From contig JAFQKM010000137.1 in the NCBI GenBank assembly GCA_017396925.1, positions 1-6,520 on the forward strand: 6,520 bases of DNA. Reading direction: 5' to 3'. How positions within the stretch are numbered: position 1 is the stretch's first letter; each line of letters opens with the position of its first letter. This DNA is from Clostridia bacterium. GTDB taxonomy: Bacteria; Bacillota; Clostridia; Oscillospirales; Butyricicoccaceae. Shown piece by piece: positions 6,117 to 6,520 of this stretch. The position numbers were made by a program, and so were the translations under genes. The notes under the pieces were generated by a model. The model worked only from the letters and a program-made list of their open reading frames with translations. It did no database searches and was not told the origin of the DNA.

Positions 6117-6145
6117 AGTGTACCACAGAGGTAATGAAAAAGCAA
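6117..6145 (-). promoter_or_regulatory. Promoter of the DUF4438 gene
   Basis: On the minus strand TTGCTT (6145-6140) and TACACT (6122-6117) are 17 bases apart, with TGG before the -10 giving an extended TGn element. The start would be near 6110, leaving a leader of about 44 bases. A short inverted repeat, ACTGA-CT-TCAGT (6108-6119), overlaps the -10 and start region and could be an operator, but it is small enough to be chance. Confidence 0.6.
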
Positions 6146-6202
6146 AAAAAGATCATAAAAAATGCTGTGAACAGCCCTGTGAAAATTTTTTGAAAAAAGG
6201 TG

Positions 6203-6231
6203 TTGACAAATGGGTATAGTATGGTTATAAT
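6203..6231 (+). promoter_or_regulatory. Fully consensus promoter of the tRNA-Val genes
   Basis: TTGACA (6203-6208) and TATAAT (6226-6231) are both perfect and 17 bases apart, the ideal sigma-70/sigma-A promoter, as expected for stable RNA. Transcription should start near 6239, about 36 bases before the first tRNA. It is divergent from the DUF4438 promoter, with about 58 bases between the two -35 boxes. Confidence 0.93.
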
Positions 6232-6274
6232 CATAAGGCAGTCGAAAAACGGCGGCAAACAAAAAGAAGCATAC

Positions 6275-6351
6275 GGACGGTTAGCTCAGTTGGCTAGAGC
6301 ACCTGCTTGACGTGCAGGGGGTCACAGGTTCGAGTCCTGTACCGTCCACCA
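6275..6351 (+). tRNA. tRNA-Val (anticodon GAC), copy 1
   Basis: The 77-base gene folds as a standard cloverleaf. The acceptor stem is GGACGGT with ACCGTCC, followed by discriminator A and an encoded CCA (6349-6351). The D stem is GCTC/GAGC and the anticodon stem CCTGC/GCAGG around the loop TTGACGT. GAC at 6309-6311 reads valine codons GUC and GUU. The T stem ACAGG/CCTGT holds the loop TTCGAGT. It is transcribed with the identical copy downstream. Confidence 0.97.
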
Positions 6352-6371
6352 ACTTCTTTAAAACTTCATAC

Positions 6372-6448
6372 GGACGGTTAGCTCAGTTGGCTAGAGCACC
6401 TGCTTGACGTGCAGGGGGTCACAGGTTCGAGTCCTGTACCGTCCACCA
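6372..6448 (+). tRNA. tRNA-Val (anticodon GAC), copy 2
   Basis: This gene is identical base for base to copy 1, including the encoded CCA (6446-6448). The anticodon GAC is at 6406-6408. Only 20 bases separate the two genes, with no room for a separate promoter, so both come from one precursor ended by the hairpin at 6453-6485. Confidence 0.97.
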
Positions 6449-6452
6449 AAAA

Positions 6453-6485
6453 GAAACCACGCATTTTGCGTGGTTTTTCTTTTTT
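6453..6485 (+). terminator. Terminator of the tRNA-Val operon
   Basis: A 10-bp perfect stem (6454-6463 with 6467-6476) closes a TTT loop. It is followed by a T-rich tail broken by a single C (6474-6485). Confidence 0.93.
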
Positions 6486-6501
6486 GCAAAAACAATAGCT
6501 G

Positions 6502-6520
6502 CTCGAACCTGTGACCCTGC
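6502..6520 (-). other. Inverted partial copy of tRNA 3'-half sequence, cut by the window edge
   Basis: On the minus strand 6517-6502 reads GGGTCACAGGTTCGAG, identical over 16 bases to the variable loop, T-stem 5' strand and T-loop of the tRNA-Val genes. GCAG before it also matches if two G residues are skipped. After the T-loop the sequence departs (CAGCTATTG instead of TCCTGTACC), so the T stem cannot close and this is not the end of an intact tRNA. It may be a tRNA remnant or an integrase attachment-site core belonging to something to the right of the window. Confidence 0.5.

Larger units (their letters stand above)
6270..6449 (+). repeat. Tandem duplication of the tRNA-Val unit
   Basis: Two exact 83-base copies (6270-6352 and 6367-6449) lie head to tail with a 97-base period. 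Identity extends 5 bases before and 1 base after the mature tRNA and then stops, which suggests a recent duplication or ongoing gene conversion. Confidence 0.93.

Noticed and set aside
6080..6262. Minus-strand 60-codon frame in the DUF4438-tRNA gap.
   Set aside because: It covers both divergent promoters and has AT-rich, non-coding-like composition.
1..6520. CRISPR array, insertion sequence, toxin-antitoxin pair or phage defence operon.
   Set aside because: I found no regularly spaced repeats, no transposase or integrase frame, and no recognisable toxin, antitoxin or defence protein; the HD protein lacks any synthetase partner here.

Overview
The window looks like chromosomal DNA from a Gram-positive Clostridia-type bacterium. 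Coding DNA is GC-rich, intergenic DNA is AT-rich, and Shine-Dalgarno sites are strong AGGAGG-like sequences. Promoters match the housekeeping sigma consensus, and several protein families here (DUF3842, DUF4438, a stand-alone RelA/SpoT-type HD hydrolase) are familiar from anaerobic Firmicutes. An Oscillospiraceae/Ruminococcaceae-like host is a guess. Apart from a tRNA-like fragment at the right edge, nothing suggests a mobile element.

Layout, left to right: (1) the 3' end of a plus-strand DUF3842 gene (1-267) with a strong terminator; (2) a plus-strand gene for a small HD-family (p)ppGpp hydrolase-like protein (462-1010), with its own promoter and a perfect 9-bp inverted repeat at the start of its leader; (3) a terminator shared by convergent genes (1023-1054); (4) a minus-strand APH/choline-kinase-like phosphotransferase gene (1067-2053); (5) a minus-strand P-type cation ATPase gene (2249-4888), preceded by a 230-base leader that I read as a yybP-ykoY manganese riboswitch with an intrinsic terminator; (6) a minus-strand DUF4438 gene (5215-6066); (7) a divergent, fully consensus promoter driving two identical tandem tRNA-Val(GAC) genes and a terminator; (8) at the right edge, a short inverted partial copy of tRNA 3'-half sequence.

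Most genes appear to be single transcription units with their own promoter and terminator. The clearest functional link is the manganese riboswitch plus the P-type ATPase. Together they read as a Mn(II)-responsive efflux unit: free Mn(II) would stabilise the aptamer's P1 helix, block terminator formation and switch on a pump that expels Mn(II), possibly also Ca(II). The riboswitch class is known. What the sequence adds is a substrate assignment for a pump that would otherwise be labelled calcium-transporting. I did not find a convincing new multi-gene system. The less explained items are the leader inverted repeat before the HD hydrolase, the inverted tRNA fragment at 6502-6520, and the uncharacterised DUF3842 and DUF4438 proteins.
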